From: Phallusia mammillata
Taxonomy: Eukaryota > Chordata > Ascidiacea > Phlebobranchia > Ascidiidae
Direction: 5' to 3'
DNA length: 64,000 nt
NCBI GenBank assembly: GCA_003260075.1
Contig: QLIY01000116.1
Span: 62,001 to 126,000, forward strand
Under the pieces are notes generated by a model. It was not told where the DNA came from. It made no database searches and saw only the letters and a list, made by a program, of their open reading frames with translations. A program made the position numbers and the translations under genes. Of the stretch, positions 51,501 to 60,996 are shown in pieces; position 1 is the stretch's first letter; every line of letters begins with the position of its first letter.

Positions 51501-54500
51501 ACTTGTGACGTAACAATCAAGAAGCAGACGAAGCAGAACTGGCGCCTCCATTTGAAATGAATGTGGCACCTTCGCTAACAGTATCAAGTTTGTTGTGGCA
51601 ACTTTCGTCAGTTCGCGTGATTGTGAAGCGGTGTGACTGAATCAAGGTTGTTGACTAAACAAGTTCCAAAGTTTCAGTCCTTTCACAGTTATTTTTACCG
51701 CCAAAGGCTGATGGAAATAGAATGCTAGGCTGTTGTGCAACGTATTCCCTTTACACAATCGCACTGTCTTGAATAATGAATTTTCGAACATGTGCGAACA
51801 AACAAGGTATATAGCTTTTACAAATGATTGTTAGAGCCTTTTCTGCAGCTCCAACTTCTCGAGCAATTAATTAACCGCACCTTGTTTTGAAGAATTTCAT
51901 TTTGGGCCGAAACACTTTCTAAGACAAACATCATATTTCGCTAGTTTAACTTAAAAACCGTGATTAAGATTACAGCTTTGATCTACGTTGCCATATGTTG
52001 TTCACATCTCACCAGCAGCTTGGTTTGCTTTCCCGACAGCAGAAGGTACTTAATATCGTCAACAACCGAAATCCTGTTGCCAAGTTGCCAATTCTCTCGC
52101 GTAAACGGATGTTTTTCTCAAGTCACTTAAGATTGTTGAAGCTTGTGTAGATTGTGGGTGGGGCTTTGTCAAGAGGCCCAGAAAAAAGATCTTTCCCGTT
52201 TAAGCAGTCCCATTGGGTATGTTAAAGCAAAGATATCATGGCAGGTGTAGCTGAACTTTAGCAGGTTTAAGTTACCTATGTCCAGACGTGTGAACACATC
52301 TCAGAACATTTTGCTGACATTTTGATTTTTCTGCAGTCTTGGCACGGTTGCAGCAATTAAACGTGTTAAGTCAACAACTTTCCTATGTTTTGCGGAGTGA
52401 TATGCCACCAGTGACAAACTCCTGCACTGATGCTAGACATGCGGTTGCGACTGTCAGGCTCCAACTGACATATTCCACAAGAGAAAAGATATAACTTCTC
52501 AGTCTTTCTGTGAGGGATGGAAGTCGGTGCAAGGGTCTGACCTCAAACTTATTTGCACTCAGTGACAGATGCTGTAGTCGTGTTGTGGTCTAAGCTAGTC
52601 TTTTCTGTGATGGTAGGCTACTCATTGGAAAAATTGCTGAGGCAATAGGAGATGTTGCGTTTTCTTTCGTCTCTGGAGTTTACTCTGACATATAAATGCT
52701 GGTTCAAAATGCAGCGTTTCATGCGTTGGTTGTCTCAAAAACTTGTGCTTAAAATGTCAAAACAATGAAGTCCCGCACTATAAATAAAGCCCTAACATTT
52801 CGCAGTCTGTATTGACTACGGGTTGGTTTGAATAGTTGTTAGCCGGACTTGTTGCAGCAATGTTGTGCACTTGAGCGCTACTCAGACTACAGCACCTAGC
52901 TTTTCATACTCAAGTAGGTGCAGTGTCGATTTGGTTATTACTGATGCAAGATTGCGTTCGGTTTGTAGTTGGTTTTTTACATTTAAGGTCATTTTATTAT
53001 GCAGGTTTTAGTTTTGTAGCGACTGTTTTGTGGCATCTTGGTATATTTACGCTGGGCTGTCTCAATCAGTGTTGTCGTATAGGCAGGTATAACTCAAGTA
53101 TAACAGGCCAAATGAGTTATTTTTTATAAATAATAACGCATGTTGCGTTCTACGTATAAATGTGCCGTTATATTCGTCATTAAACCAATGAACAGAATGT
53201 GCATATAGTTGCAAAGGTCAAATTAGTCAAGGTGCCTTTGCCTTTGTTTAGTGCGAAAAATTCCAGCAACAGGAAATTTTCAAGTGTTGAAGTATAGCGG
53301 GTCACTAGGCCACGGCTCTTGACGTTTATTGAAATTTAATTTCCGCCGCTTAAAGCCACGCAATATGCCATACACGTTTGCCGGGTGTGTTATCTGTCAT
53401 CGCTCCATGCAAACGACGCCAGATGTTCCTCGTGGTGTTATTTATCAATTATCATTTATCCCGCCTCGCATAAACACCCACAGTGGGACCTTCAACGTGT
53501 GTTTGTGGGCAGTGTAATGAAATTGGCATCGAATTTGCCAGGGAGAAATGGCGCTGCGTAAAACAGGACACTTGTTGTAAGCTGATTAACGCGCAAAGAA
53601 AACACGAAATCTTGGCTAGAAAACATACCCAGGCGCCTTTGCGAACCCACAAGGGATAAATGTGCTGGAATTCTATTTTCGTTGTCTTGCTATCTTGGTA
53701 GAAATGTTTTCCATATCACATTGCTTGATCTTACATGTATATATCTTTCATTACTAATAAACAATACCCAGATAATTCAGTTGATATAGGATATGCGGAG
53801 ATGTTTTCGCCGTGATATAGATATTGATGTTACTGTTATGTCAAAGCAGTTTGTAACATTTGGTTTTGAAAACAAACAAGTCTATTTTGGTGAAACTTTA
53901 ACTTCCACAAAACGTTTACCTAACTCCTTTAGGTGTATCTTCACAAAAGCAGCGTGTGTGTTTGCCATAATACAGGGCCGTACAGAAAAAGGTCAAACCC
54001 GCCCACAATTCAATTTTTGAGGCCATCTTTTTCATGCTATCACCGCTTACCGCAGGTCAATATTTGCCGGGGCCAACGATCGTTGCCATCATACAGAAAC
54101 GCACAACGCTAATAACAACCTTCAGGTCATTGGCGATTATCAGTTCGCAAACGGCGTTTTGAAGTGTTTTTGCACCGTTTTTTTGCAGATTGCTGCCTGG
54201 GGTTTGTAGTTTCATGTACAGTATGATTTGCATAACACGAAACTTTAGTGCGTTTAGGAAAGTAATATCTATTTTGCGTGTTTTGCGTTGGTAGCATCAT
54301 GTGTGTCATATTGCTTTAAGGTATATTTTTTGGTAAATAGTTATTGTGTAAATTTGATACTTTAAGTAGAATTTACTGCTTCGGTGTGGTGCTGTATCAG
54401 ATACAGCAGGGCCGTTTTGGACGTTTTATTGAAATATACGTGTCAATTGTCAGGCGTTACGATGTTTTGTGACAGCAAGCTTACGCATAGGCCGTTACAA

Positions 54501-57500
54501 GATTCGATTACGTTCATATGAAACGTATATTGGCAAGGCAGAGATTTGAAGCTTTCAGTGGTTGACAAGCATAGCACCTGGCCGTTTGATGTAACAAAAG
54601 GACAAGTTTCCTTTTTAAAAAGCCAACCGGGCAATGTAAAATCAAAACAAACAACAACAAAAGGTCACTTAAGTTCCTTTACCAATCTCTTCCCTGTGCT
54701 GACGTAATCGTATTATGACGTACGAGGGCATCAGGTTAAACCGAAGCCAAACAAGATTGAAAGTAAATGAAGCTGGAACGCAGTAAAACAACTCTGTTTC
54801 CGGGAGCAGATAGACGTCTTCATTGCTCGGATATTGCTCCCATTTCGATCGTGCGACAGACAATTATCTTGCACCGCCCAGCAGTCGTAAACACGTCAGC
54901 GGTTTTCACAGCAAAGTGCTAACTGCGCTGTAGCCCACTTAATCTTGTGTAATCACGGGTTGAATAGATTCGGCGGTTGCTGTTTTTTTTGATGTGGTCT
55001 CAGATTGAGGGTCGATTTATGCGAGATTGGATGCAGGTTGTGGTTAAACGCATCATCTATTGTCAAACGGTGTTTGCTTTACCGAAGTTTACGACTTGTG
55101 TCAGGCCAGGATGGTGTGTTTTATGTGAGGTTAATATCGGTCGTTATTCAGCGAATTCCGATCTGCTGCAACTAGATTGGAGTATATTTTTAAAAGTATC
55201 CCAAAACTAGGTGACATTTAGGTGATATGCTTGTTAGGGTTTTCTACGAAGAAGATGAGTAGAAAGGAAAATTTGGCCAACCTTGTCGGACTAATGTTAT
55301 TTATGACGCAAAGGGCGCATTTAATTTGATTATAACTCTTTTGTTAGTGTGTGATATGATTTAGCGTATCGACACTTTAAACCAGTGGTTCTCAAACTTT
55401 TTTTGTCGGGGCCAAATGGTATTTTTTTAAGTGTGTAGGGAGCCGCAAAAAAACGAAACCTTGAGAAAATCACTGAAGATTATTACTTTGAAAGCTAAAA
55501 TAGCAATGTTTGGTGGTTTTCTGAGGTCTGGTGGGAGCCGCAGAATAAGTAGTTGGGAGCCGCATGCGGCCCCAAAAATCGAGTTTGAGAACCACTGCTT
55601 TAAACCATTAATTTGGTTTGTTTTTAAACCCTTCTCTTGAAAACGCCTTATGTTTTATGCATTTATGTTAGAATCCAAAATGCTTAAGAATTGTGCCATT
55701 CGCCCATATTTAATTAACTATAGAGAGTCTAAACGATTTTTGATTCGCAAAATTTTTGATTCGTTTTCAGGTCACTACCTACGTTTTTATGACGTCAAGC
55801 CATTTTATTATGTGCGCATGTATACAGTGGTTTTGCGTTCAAATAATCGGAATAAATGTGGCGGTAGAATTACGTACATTCGTAATAGACAAGACATAGA
55901 AACAAATCTGTTGTGATCGGTGTAGTCTTGACAACATCGAACTGTTTCTGTCATTTCAGCTGCTACCTTTTTAGATAAGGCCACTGTCCTCTGTATATAT
56001 CTCGCTTTTATGGGTTTGCCTCCGTTTTATGGATCAAGGGAAAGGTTTGTCAAAGCTATAGTAAATCCACGGCCCCGATATTGAATTCGCCGCTATTAAA
56101 GATGTTCGCTTAACGCATTCTTGTCATTTGTATTGCTTGGGACACAATGAGTGGAAAAGTCGGCGACAATCCTACGATGATGTTGCCCATACACTTAAAG
56201 ATCATGGAATGCGGGAAAAGATTTTATCGAGCAGGGAATATCTTCGCGAAATTTTATCAAAGTGGTTTGGTTTTAGTCAATTTTCAGTTTTTTGTCAGAT
56301 CGCTTCCGTCAGGTGAAAGTTAGATCCAGATAGCATATGCCCAGGTGTGTTTTTGAAATTTTGTTCGTTCTTTACAACTTTAAATTATTCAGCAAAAAAG
56401 GAAGATTTGAAAAGAGTTAAAAAGTCATTTTTAACGTATCTGTTACAGAGACAGATTAAAGATTCAAACGGTCTAAACGAGTGGTTGTGGTGACTAAAAA
56501 CAGGGATTCCCTGTGTAGGATGAAACAACATGTTTACTGTGGATTGAGCACTTTCCACGGTTTAATTGGTCTTTTATTTGTTTCACTTTTAGTCGTATAT
56601 ATTTTGTTTTTTGTAAAAAAATCTGTGCGGAAAAAAACTTGCATAATCGTCATGAGAGAGGATGACGTTGATTGTTTCTCTGAACTTGAGCGAGTTCTTG
56701 CCGAGATGGAAGCCTTAACTCCCGTCATAAACGCTCGCAACTCGACTGGCTCGTACTCGCATCCGAGTAGTGCGGACTCGGAGTCATTAGACTCGGGGAA
56801 ACTTGAGGACATTTGGGTAAAGCGAGTGGACTCAAACGAAGATCTTGTATCTCCCTTTGCACCGCAATTCTACACAAAACTTCCGAAAAAGTCAAAATCA
56901 TTCCGTAAAGGTCGACTTCCAGCTGTGAAGGAACCGGCACAAAAACAAAACGCTTTCAAACAGCGAAAACCAGCTTCACGCAGGCACACGGTGTCGCTAA
57001 ACAGCAATTACGTACGTTTTGACGATCCTGCCGAGCAAATTTCAGCCCTGAGGAAGCAACAAGTCGCTGGTTTTTACGGCACCCAGTCTGCCTTACCTGC
57101 CCGCCATTTCCGGCCAGGTAATGGAATAAGCGAGACGCCAAGGACCTTTACGATGTACGGCGATCTAAACCAACAACGAGTGGACTTCAAACGCGATTCG
57201 TGGTCCAACGAACGTCGTTTTAGTTGGAATGGTAGGAATGCGATTTGCTGATTTTGCTGTGGCAACGTTTCGAGCAAATGTCAGATCTTTGTTTCGCTTT
57301 CAACGCAAACATTGCAATTTTTTAGACAATGTTGATCAAACAACGCGTGCTGGTCGTCAGAATTTTCCGCATGAAGTTTACAATCAGTTTCCTTTTTTTT
57401 ATTTCCTAAATTGATTTCGACTTGATTTGTTGAAACCAATACCATTTTCGGGGTGCAATTTAAAAATCAATCCGTAAAGCATGATATAAAACATGTTTTG

Positions 57501-58437
57501 TTTTTACAATCTATTTAGGAGAAACAAAAATCTCCTTTATGATTTTAATAAAACATTGGGATATGAAACTTAAGATTGTAATATAATACATATTTTATTT
57601 CAGAAGCTCAATTGCCTACTGGAAAGGAAGATGACGTATTTGAATCTCCTACTCCAGTGTAAGTATTGTTACCGAGCAATCAAATTTTAGCTGCACCATA
57701 AAAAGCTGTTTTTGTTTATTTAAACAATAAAATAAGATATGCAGTTGTTTATATACACTTTCAATTTCCTTGTTTTAATGGTATTGTTTTGTGGTATTGT
57801 TATTTCATAAAAAATATTCTTTATGTATTTGCGTTTTTTGCTACAGAGCTCCCCAGCCTTCCTACCCTCCTAAATCATCGCTCACCCGTCCAGCCCAGCA
57901 ACAAATTATTGCACGACCAATGTCCACACCACCCCCATCGCAAAAGAAATCCTCCTCCGCTGCAATAGAGGAACAACTCTCGCCCGAACTCTTCCTCGCA
58001 ATGTCCATCAATCCCGGCGGGCGCCCTGTTGAGGTGAGTGGCGTCATCAAAAATGGAGTCAAAACTTGCAGTTAATGTTACCCAGTACGTAAAACGCCAA
58101 CTTGGTTATTCAGTAAACCCCGGTTAAACCGGATTCGGATAAAAAAAATTCTAGGTACAAATAATGATTTTTAATGGGGTAAGACTTGAACTAATCGACA
58201 TCGGTTAACTTGGATCTTTGCTTATTCCGGACAAATTGTTTGGCCCAAACGGGTCTGGATTAATCGCGGTTTACTGTACCTTGAAATTAATGGTTGATGG
58301 TAAATGATGTTAACATTTCTTGCAGAACATACATAGTTACAAAGAAGATCTTGAGCCCCATCTATCGCCCAACGTTGACATCGTAGATGCTCCTCCCGCT
58401 ACTCCGGGTTTCCCGAATGTTCCCGGCACTCCTGCCA

Positions 58438-58505
<68 letters not shown>

Positions 58506-58888
58506 CGTAAACACCAGCCCTGGACAAGGTAACATACACATCAAAGTGGGTGCAATGGGGTACTTTAACAGATAGTTCAAACAAAACATGCGTAACAACG
58601 GTATTACATATAACATGTGTACTGTTACCATGGTTTCTACTTTGTAAACTGTGATTGGCTGAACATCTTTTGCTTTGATTTAAAGTTGATTTTGCTGCAT
58701 ATGAATGAACTGTAGAAAACCACCGTAAGATATAACCAATTAATAAAACTTTTACATGTTTCTTGCAGCCCACGTCCCTGCTGGATTGGCAAAGACACCT
58801 TTAGCTGCGCTTGGACTTAAGCCCAAAGAACATCCCGAACCAGCATTTGACGAGGTTCCTACTACAAGCGAACAGCATCAGGACCAAG
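19695..58888 (+). CDS. tensin orthologue, partial (C-terminal SH2/PTB region outside the window)
   Basis: Tensins are focal-adhesion scaffold proteins that link integrin tails to actin. In vertebrates they have a PTEN-like phosphatase plus C2 region, a long disordered middle, and C-terminal SH2 and PTB domains. Here the middle is present. Diagnostic segments are GPLDGSLYTQVKK (27506 exon), SPELFLAMSINPGGRP (57847 exon), HSYKEDLE (58326 exon) and AGLAKTPLAALGLKP (58769 exon), each matching a conserved tensin segment in the right order. All introns are GT-AG with consistent phases, except where poly-G runs break three exons. The phosphatase/C2 exons were not found; three alternative 5' exons, all ending in phase 1, lead into the 27506 exon. 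The last exon seen ends in phase 1, so the gene continues beyond the window, and the SH2 and PTB exons are expected there. TNS is used because tunicates predate the vertebrate TNS1-TNS4 duplications. Confidence 0.9.
21068..21252. repeat. direct duplication joined by poly-C
   Basis: Copies at 21068-21155 and 21166-21252 (TGTTAAAATCAATATGATAC and on) differ at a few bases and are joined by ten C, the only G-type run found in complementary orientation. Confidence 0.85.
21741..22056. mobile_element. non-autonomous hAT element
   Basis: Ends CAGGGGTGTGCAACCT and AGGTTGCACGCACCTG are imperfect inverted repeats, flanked by the 8-bp duplication CTCTAAAT (21733-21740 and 22057-22064). The GCGGCCC-rich subterminal sequence is typical of such elements. 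316 bp, no coding capacity. Confidence 0.93.
26114..26144 (+). CDS. candidate alternative first exon of tensin
   Basis: ATG plus ten codons (MTDESSLSDS) and a GTAAGA donor in phase 1, which joins the 27506 exon as D(VPRSPGPLDG). The short length makes chance possible, but phase, donor and position fit. Confidence 0.4.
27506..27620 (+). CDS. tensin exon with conserved GPLDGSLY motif
   Basis: Encodes VPRSPGPLDGSLYTQVKKSR then an acidic patch. GPLDGSLY-x-x-VKK is the conserved segment just after the C2 domain in vertebrate tensins. Phase 1 in, phase 2 out at GTAAAA. Confidence 0.92.
27773..27867 (+). CDS. tensin coding exon
   Basis: Encodes NYHSADELSAAATLPMQRAI and a Ser-rich tail. Acceptor TTATAG, donor GTATGT, phase 2 in and phase 1 out, consistent with both neighbours. 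Confidence 0.9.
27947..28416. mobile_element. non-autonomous hAT element in a tensin intron
   Basis: Perfect terminal inverted repeats CAGGGGTGGCCAACC and GGTTGGCCACCCCTG, flanked by the 8-bp duplication CTGTAAGT (27939-27946 and 28417-28424). GCGGCTC-rich ends. One unresolved base (N) at 28266. Confidence 0.95.
28425..29361 (+). other. tensin intron, nothing recognised
   Basis: Intron sequence between the hAT element and the next exon; no coding or structural feature seen. Confidence 0.6.
29362..29671 (+). CDS. tensin coding exon
   Basis: Encodes 103 codons beginning GYEMKDKKLRNPVDKTGIIS and ending VREVPPQTR. Acidic and Thr/Val-rich, with no known domain. Phase 1 in, phase 2 out at GTCAGT. 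Confidence 0.9.
30632..30824. repeat. direct duplication joined by poly-G
   Basis: Copies at 30632-30722 and 30734-30824 (ATTAGGATGAGAGGTAGACA and on) with a few differences, separated by ten G. Confidence 0.85.
31543..31749. repeat. short direct repeat flanking a 46-base poly-G run
   Basis: TTATTTAAACACGGCGTGTA and following bases occur at 31543-31569 and again at 31723-31749, right after a 46-base G run (31677-31722). A CATT microsatellite lies between (about 31570-31590). Confidence 0.8.
32637..32925. repeat. duplicated intron-exon boundary joined by poly-G
   Basis: Copies 32637-32775 and 32787-32925 share the intron end, the acceptor (TTTATAG) and the first 28 bases of the next tensin exon, at about 5 percent divergence. 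An 11-base G run joins them. Only the second copy leads into an intact exon. Confidence 0.88.
32898..33923 (+). CDS. tensin coding exon, frame broken by a 47-base poly-G run
   Basis: Encodes an acidic region (EETEDQSKEEATAEEKDMEN) and a Ser/Thr-rich region. The upstream frame is open from 32898 to SNSD at 33543. After the G run (33544-33590) the open frame (SGIDGSATVISTSSD to FADQNNA) is shifted, so 47 G cannot be right: a true length divisible by 3 restores it. Phase 2 in, phase 0 out at GTAGGT. Confidence 0.85.
33544..33590. repeat. poly-G run inside a tensin exon
   Basis: 47 G in a row, not a multiple of 3, between two open stretches in different frames. Most likely a wrong homopolymer length. 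Confidence 0.9.
34169..34315. repeat. direct duplication joined by poly-G
   Basis: Copies 34169-34236 and 34248-34315 (AACCGTTTTATCAAAGATTT and on), nearly identical, joined by 11 G. In the intron before the 34424 exon. Confidence 0.85.
34424..34603 (+). CDS. tensin coding exon, coiled-coil segment
   Basis: 60 codons, phase 0 on both sides (TVPMQEVDRPETAKAV and on). Ends in a strongly charged helix (DDELEEEERRMQEEIENTRK then LLWLEEQR) likely to form a coiled coil. Confidence 0.9.
34913..34985 (+). CDS. tensin coding exon
   Basis: Encodes IKMKKKKEDAAKRHSFTISA and PVVS, extending the basic end of the charged helix. Phase 0 in, phase 1 out at GTAATT. Confidence 0.85.
35099..35273 (+). CDS. tensin coding exon with LD-like helix, frame broken by poly-G
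   Basis: The phase-1 join reads EAAPQHVVSATG, then ten G (35131-35140) shift the frame. Downstream frame is SEDLDTEKISEKERQDIDDL and LRSVQELDFTIPQLTNTPQ, ending in phase 0 at GTAAGC. 8 or 11 G would join the two frames. IDDLLRSVQEL resembles an LD-type helix. Confidence 0.8.
35274..47457 (+). other. 12-kb tensin intron, no exon recognised
   Basis: Apart from the duplication at its start, no structured feature or coding exon stood out. Short open frames (for example 43235-43546 and 43482-43796) have no recognised domains or good splice context. Confidence 0.55.
35288..35582. repeat. direct duplication joined by poly-G
   Basis: Copies 35288-35403 and 35416-35582 (GATTTGTTTCATGCATGTAC and on) separated by 12 G. 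The second copy carries an insertion of about 50-60 bases. Confidence 0.85.
47458..47924 (+). CDS. tensin coding exon, long coiled coil
   Basis: 155 codons. A Pro/His-rich start (KPPPLDMAATAMPPEHHPHF) leads into a Gln/Glu/Arg-rich helix (QQQQIKLQEEKQREELQRRR and on) of about 90 residues, a predicted coiled coil. Phase 0 in, phase 2 out at GTAAGC. Confidence 0.9.
48497..48720 (+). CDS. tensin coding exon with VTSPS repeats and LD-like helix
   Basis: Encodes three imperfect repeats (SSVTSPS-type) followed by LDELDRYIAQLTNV, an amphipathic helix of LD-motif type. Phase 2 in, phase 1 out at GTTAAT. Confidence 0.88.
48832..48946 (+). CDS. tensin coding exon
   Basis: Encodes VESSPVKTDVVRRRRRSFSI and ELERRIDPSVNLTAAELS. 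RRRRRSFS is a likely basophilic kinase site (inference). Phase 1 in, phase 2 out at GTAAAT. Confidence 0.9.
49745..49875 (+). CDS. tensin coding exon
   Basis: Encodes SPISNALVPPRPPSRTRSSY and SRRLSHGFELAQVMRQNSIE. Contains a PPRPPSR proline motif. Ends in phase 1 at GTGCGT, compatible with the exon at 57604. Confidence 0.9.
49876..56519 (+). other. tensin intron with one hAT element
   Basis: Holds the hAT element at 55383-55597. A weak ATG exon candidate (56147-56312, phase 1) was considered and not called. No other feature seen. Confidence 0.5.
55383..55597. mobile_element. short non-autonomous hAT element
   Basis: Terminal repeats CAGTGGTTCTCAAAC and GTTTGAGAACCACTG are perfect inverted copies, flanked by the 8-bp duplication CTTTAAAC (55375-55382 and 55598-55605). 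215 bp, no coding capacity. Confidence 0.95.
56520..57231 (+). CDS. alternative 5' exon or cassette exon of tensin
   Basis: Open frame ending in phase 1 at GTAGGA, which fits the phase-1 exon at 57604. Two ATGs are possible. The one at 56520 would add a hydrophobic stretch (LIGLLFVSLLVVYILFFV) like a membrane anchor. The one at 56652 starts MREDDVDCFSELERVLAEME, and the T-rich upstream part would then be 5' UTR; this is the safer choice. SELERVLAEMEAL is a third LD-like helix. No good acceptor upstream was found; a weak phase-compatible one lies at 56659. If skipped, the 49745 exon joins 57604 directly in phase. Confidence 0.7.
57604..57658 (+). CDS. tensin coding exon
   Basis: 18 codons (EAQLPTGKEDDVFESPTPV). 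Acceptor TTTCAG, donor GTAAGT. Phase 1 in, phase 2 out. Confidence 0.9.
57847..58033 (+). CDS. tensin exon with conserved SPELFLAMSINPGGRP segment
   Basis: Pro/Ser/Gln-rich start then SPELFLAMSINPGGRPVE, matching the SPEL...NPGGRP segment of vertebrate TNS1. Phase 2 in, phase 0 out at GTGAGT. Confidence 0.95.
58111..58276. mobile_element. possible short DNA transposon with CAGTAAACC ends
   Basis: Ends CAGTAAACCCCGGTTAA and TTAATCGCGGTTTACTG are imperfect inverted repeats, like those of pogo/Tigger-type elements. A clean TA duplication is not seen. It lies in the intron between the 57847 and 58326 exons. Confidence 0.5.
58326..58528 (+). CDS. tensin coding exon, frame broken by a 65-base poly-G run
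   Basis: Encodes NIHSYKEDLEPHLSPNVDIV and PGFPNVPGTPARG, then a 65-base G run (58438-58502), then YVNTSPGQ and a GTAACA donor in phase 1. HSYKE follows NPGGRP in vertebrate tensins too. The upstream and downstream frames do not match; a run length of 64 or 67 bases would fix it. Confidence 0.88.
58438..58502. repeat. poly-G run inside a tensin exon
   Basis: 65 G in a row between two coding stretches in different frames. Polyglycine readings across it are spurious. Confidence 0.9.
58769..58888 (+). CDS. tensin exon with GLAKTPLAALGLKP signature
   Basis: Encodes AHVPAGLAKTPLAALGLKPK then an acidic tail. GLAKTPLSALGLKP is conserved in vertebrate TNS1 shortly after the NPGGRP segment. Phase 1 in, phase 1 out at GTAATA; the next exon is not seen within the window. 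Confidence 0.95.
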
Positions 58889-60933
58889 GTAATAGTTCAT
58901 TTGTGTCAATTCAACGTCATGTGAAATTGTGATATATTGTGAGATATATCATGGGAAGGATGTTTAAAATGTTAAAATGTCATGAGTAAGGCTTTTCATC
59001 AAAGCTGGAGAAAGGTCACACACGAAAAACCTTTTACTCCAGTGTAACTTGAAGTCGGAAAACAAAACGCAAATATTTTTGGTTGCTGTTGCTATTGCGT
59101 AATTACGTCACAGCCACGTCAAAGTGGCAAAACATTGTGGTCAGCGCAAACATTGGTCCTTCCACAATGTACACAGTGTAAATACTTCTAAAACGACATG
59201 ATCTCAAACTTTTCTCTACTTCTCTCCATTACGTTAATTTAGCGTGTTGTTTTCTGACATGAATTTCCAAGTTAGACTCCGATGTCATCCTACACTGTGC
59301 TTCGTTCTGTTTACACTCTAAAAAGGCCAAGTGATAAGAATGTGCTGCAAACGCTTTTGGTGCTAAAGCAATTTCGCTTCGCAGTTATTTTTTGTCACAT
59401 GTGATACAAACCGCTTCCTTATCTCCATTTGACCTTTGGAGTTGATCTAAAAGTTAATGAGTTCCAATGTCAATTAGACGGTTGTGGTATGCTATGTTCA
59501 GGGCACGCGGAGTTGATAGAAATCTTACAACAGGAGTTTTGTTTATCAAACTCGACTTCCTGATATAATCGTTTTTCCGCCTAATGCTGGATAAACATCA
59601 GGTACATCATTCGCCATTTGGCGACTGAAATGAGGGGAAATTCGTACACAAGCATATAGATCACCGCAGACATGATCAAACCCCAAATTTCCAGATGTAC
59701 ATTAAGGTTTCTTAACCACCAACACATTTTATTATTATGCCAGTAGTAAACCATAACTTAACATTTTTTCGTTCGATTTGCTGATGACACAAAATTCTTC
59801 TAACCAAAACGCAATGACCACTTCAAACACAAGGATAAAAATACAACGTTTGCTCTGAAATCTTCAAAGCTGCCGACCGAACCATTGGTCGGTATCGAAA
59901 AACCAACAAACTTCAGAGAAAGATCTATATGTTGGGATAGCAAACAGTTTGCGATATTGATGAAAGTTCAGGCATATTGAGGTTGGGCTACTGTGTGAAA
60001 CTGGGAAGGAACGCTTCAACTTTAAAACGCTCTTGCCTGATCACGCCGGGTTTTTGATCCAGGTAACTCAAGCACATTGCGCGTACAATCGTCTGATATT
60101 AATTTAAAGCTTATCGTATTAAACTATAACATCAGTATTATCAGTTATGTAGTAAAGTATAACTTGGAAGTAAAAAATTCTGTCATACTTCGCTTCAGTT
60201 CACAGAACTACGTGCGAAAAGTTTTTTCAACATATTGTTTTATTGTTCCTGGTTGTCCTACGAAAAAACTAAACGGAAGGAAAAAACGTGCCGTTTTACT
60301 GTACACCTACACCATACCATATATGAGCATGGCGCATCCTCGTGAGTTCCCCATGCTAAAGCTGTCATATCCACTCATATATTCATCATTTCACGTGAGA
60401 ATGGCATTGAGTGAAGACTTCGTTTATCTCCGACCATCACACTTTCCTTAAAAACGGGCCGATTTTCTCCCAGCTTATCTTGGTATGCGCCCGCGGGTCT
60501 ACGCTCAAGTAAACAACACATGACATATCAATTGTAGTGTCTGAAGATATGAGAAAAAAGATACGAGAAAATACTTGGTACATTTCTATTCTAGCCCACC
60601 GCAGAATGCGATGCAACATAGAATTAAGCTTAGAACCATTTCCGTAGAGTCCTAATGTCTAGACTGGTTTATGTCTTATAATACAGTGATACGCAAATGT
60701 TTTGTTCAAACCTATTTCCGATGCTAAACGATGATCATCTTGCTGCACGCTTCAGTGGATATGACCACCCATGCGGAACGAAGCGTATGAGCTTGAAAAG
60801 TCAACGGAAGAAGGGAAGCAGCAAAAAGAGAGAAGGAGGCAGAGAAATGCCGGATCGAGTGGCCCAATGTTTTCTCGGTAAACAGAAAATCCTTGCTGGA
60901 GTTGGAACGAGTGAAGCACCTTGCCTGATATCG

Positions 60934-60996
60934 ACCAGTTCAGCTCTATTTGATGTAGTAGTGCTTGGCTTACAGCAGGATCAGTTGTGCGAATCC
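60934..60996 (+). repeat. tRNA-like segment, possible SINE remnant
   Basis: A stretch with CAGCTC, GTAGTAGTGCTTGGCTTACA and TGTGCGAATCC resembles the A- and B-box layout of a tRNA (B box GGTTCGAATCC with changes). The opposite-strand open frame across it is typical of translated tRNA-derived repeats. Probably a decayed SINE or tRNA pseudogene. Confidence 0.3.

Noticed and set aside
56147..56312. ATG open frame of 55 codons ending at a phase-1 donor (GTGAAAG)
   Set aside because: Phase fits the tensin exon at 57604, but composition and donor are weak, and a better candidate lies at 56520/56652.
58387..58773. Polyglycine and polyproline open frames
   Set aside because: Read across the 65-base G run in the wrong frames; the real gene here is tensin.
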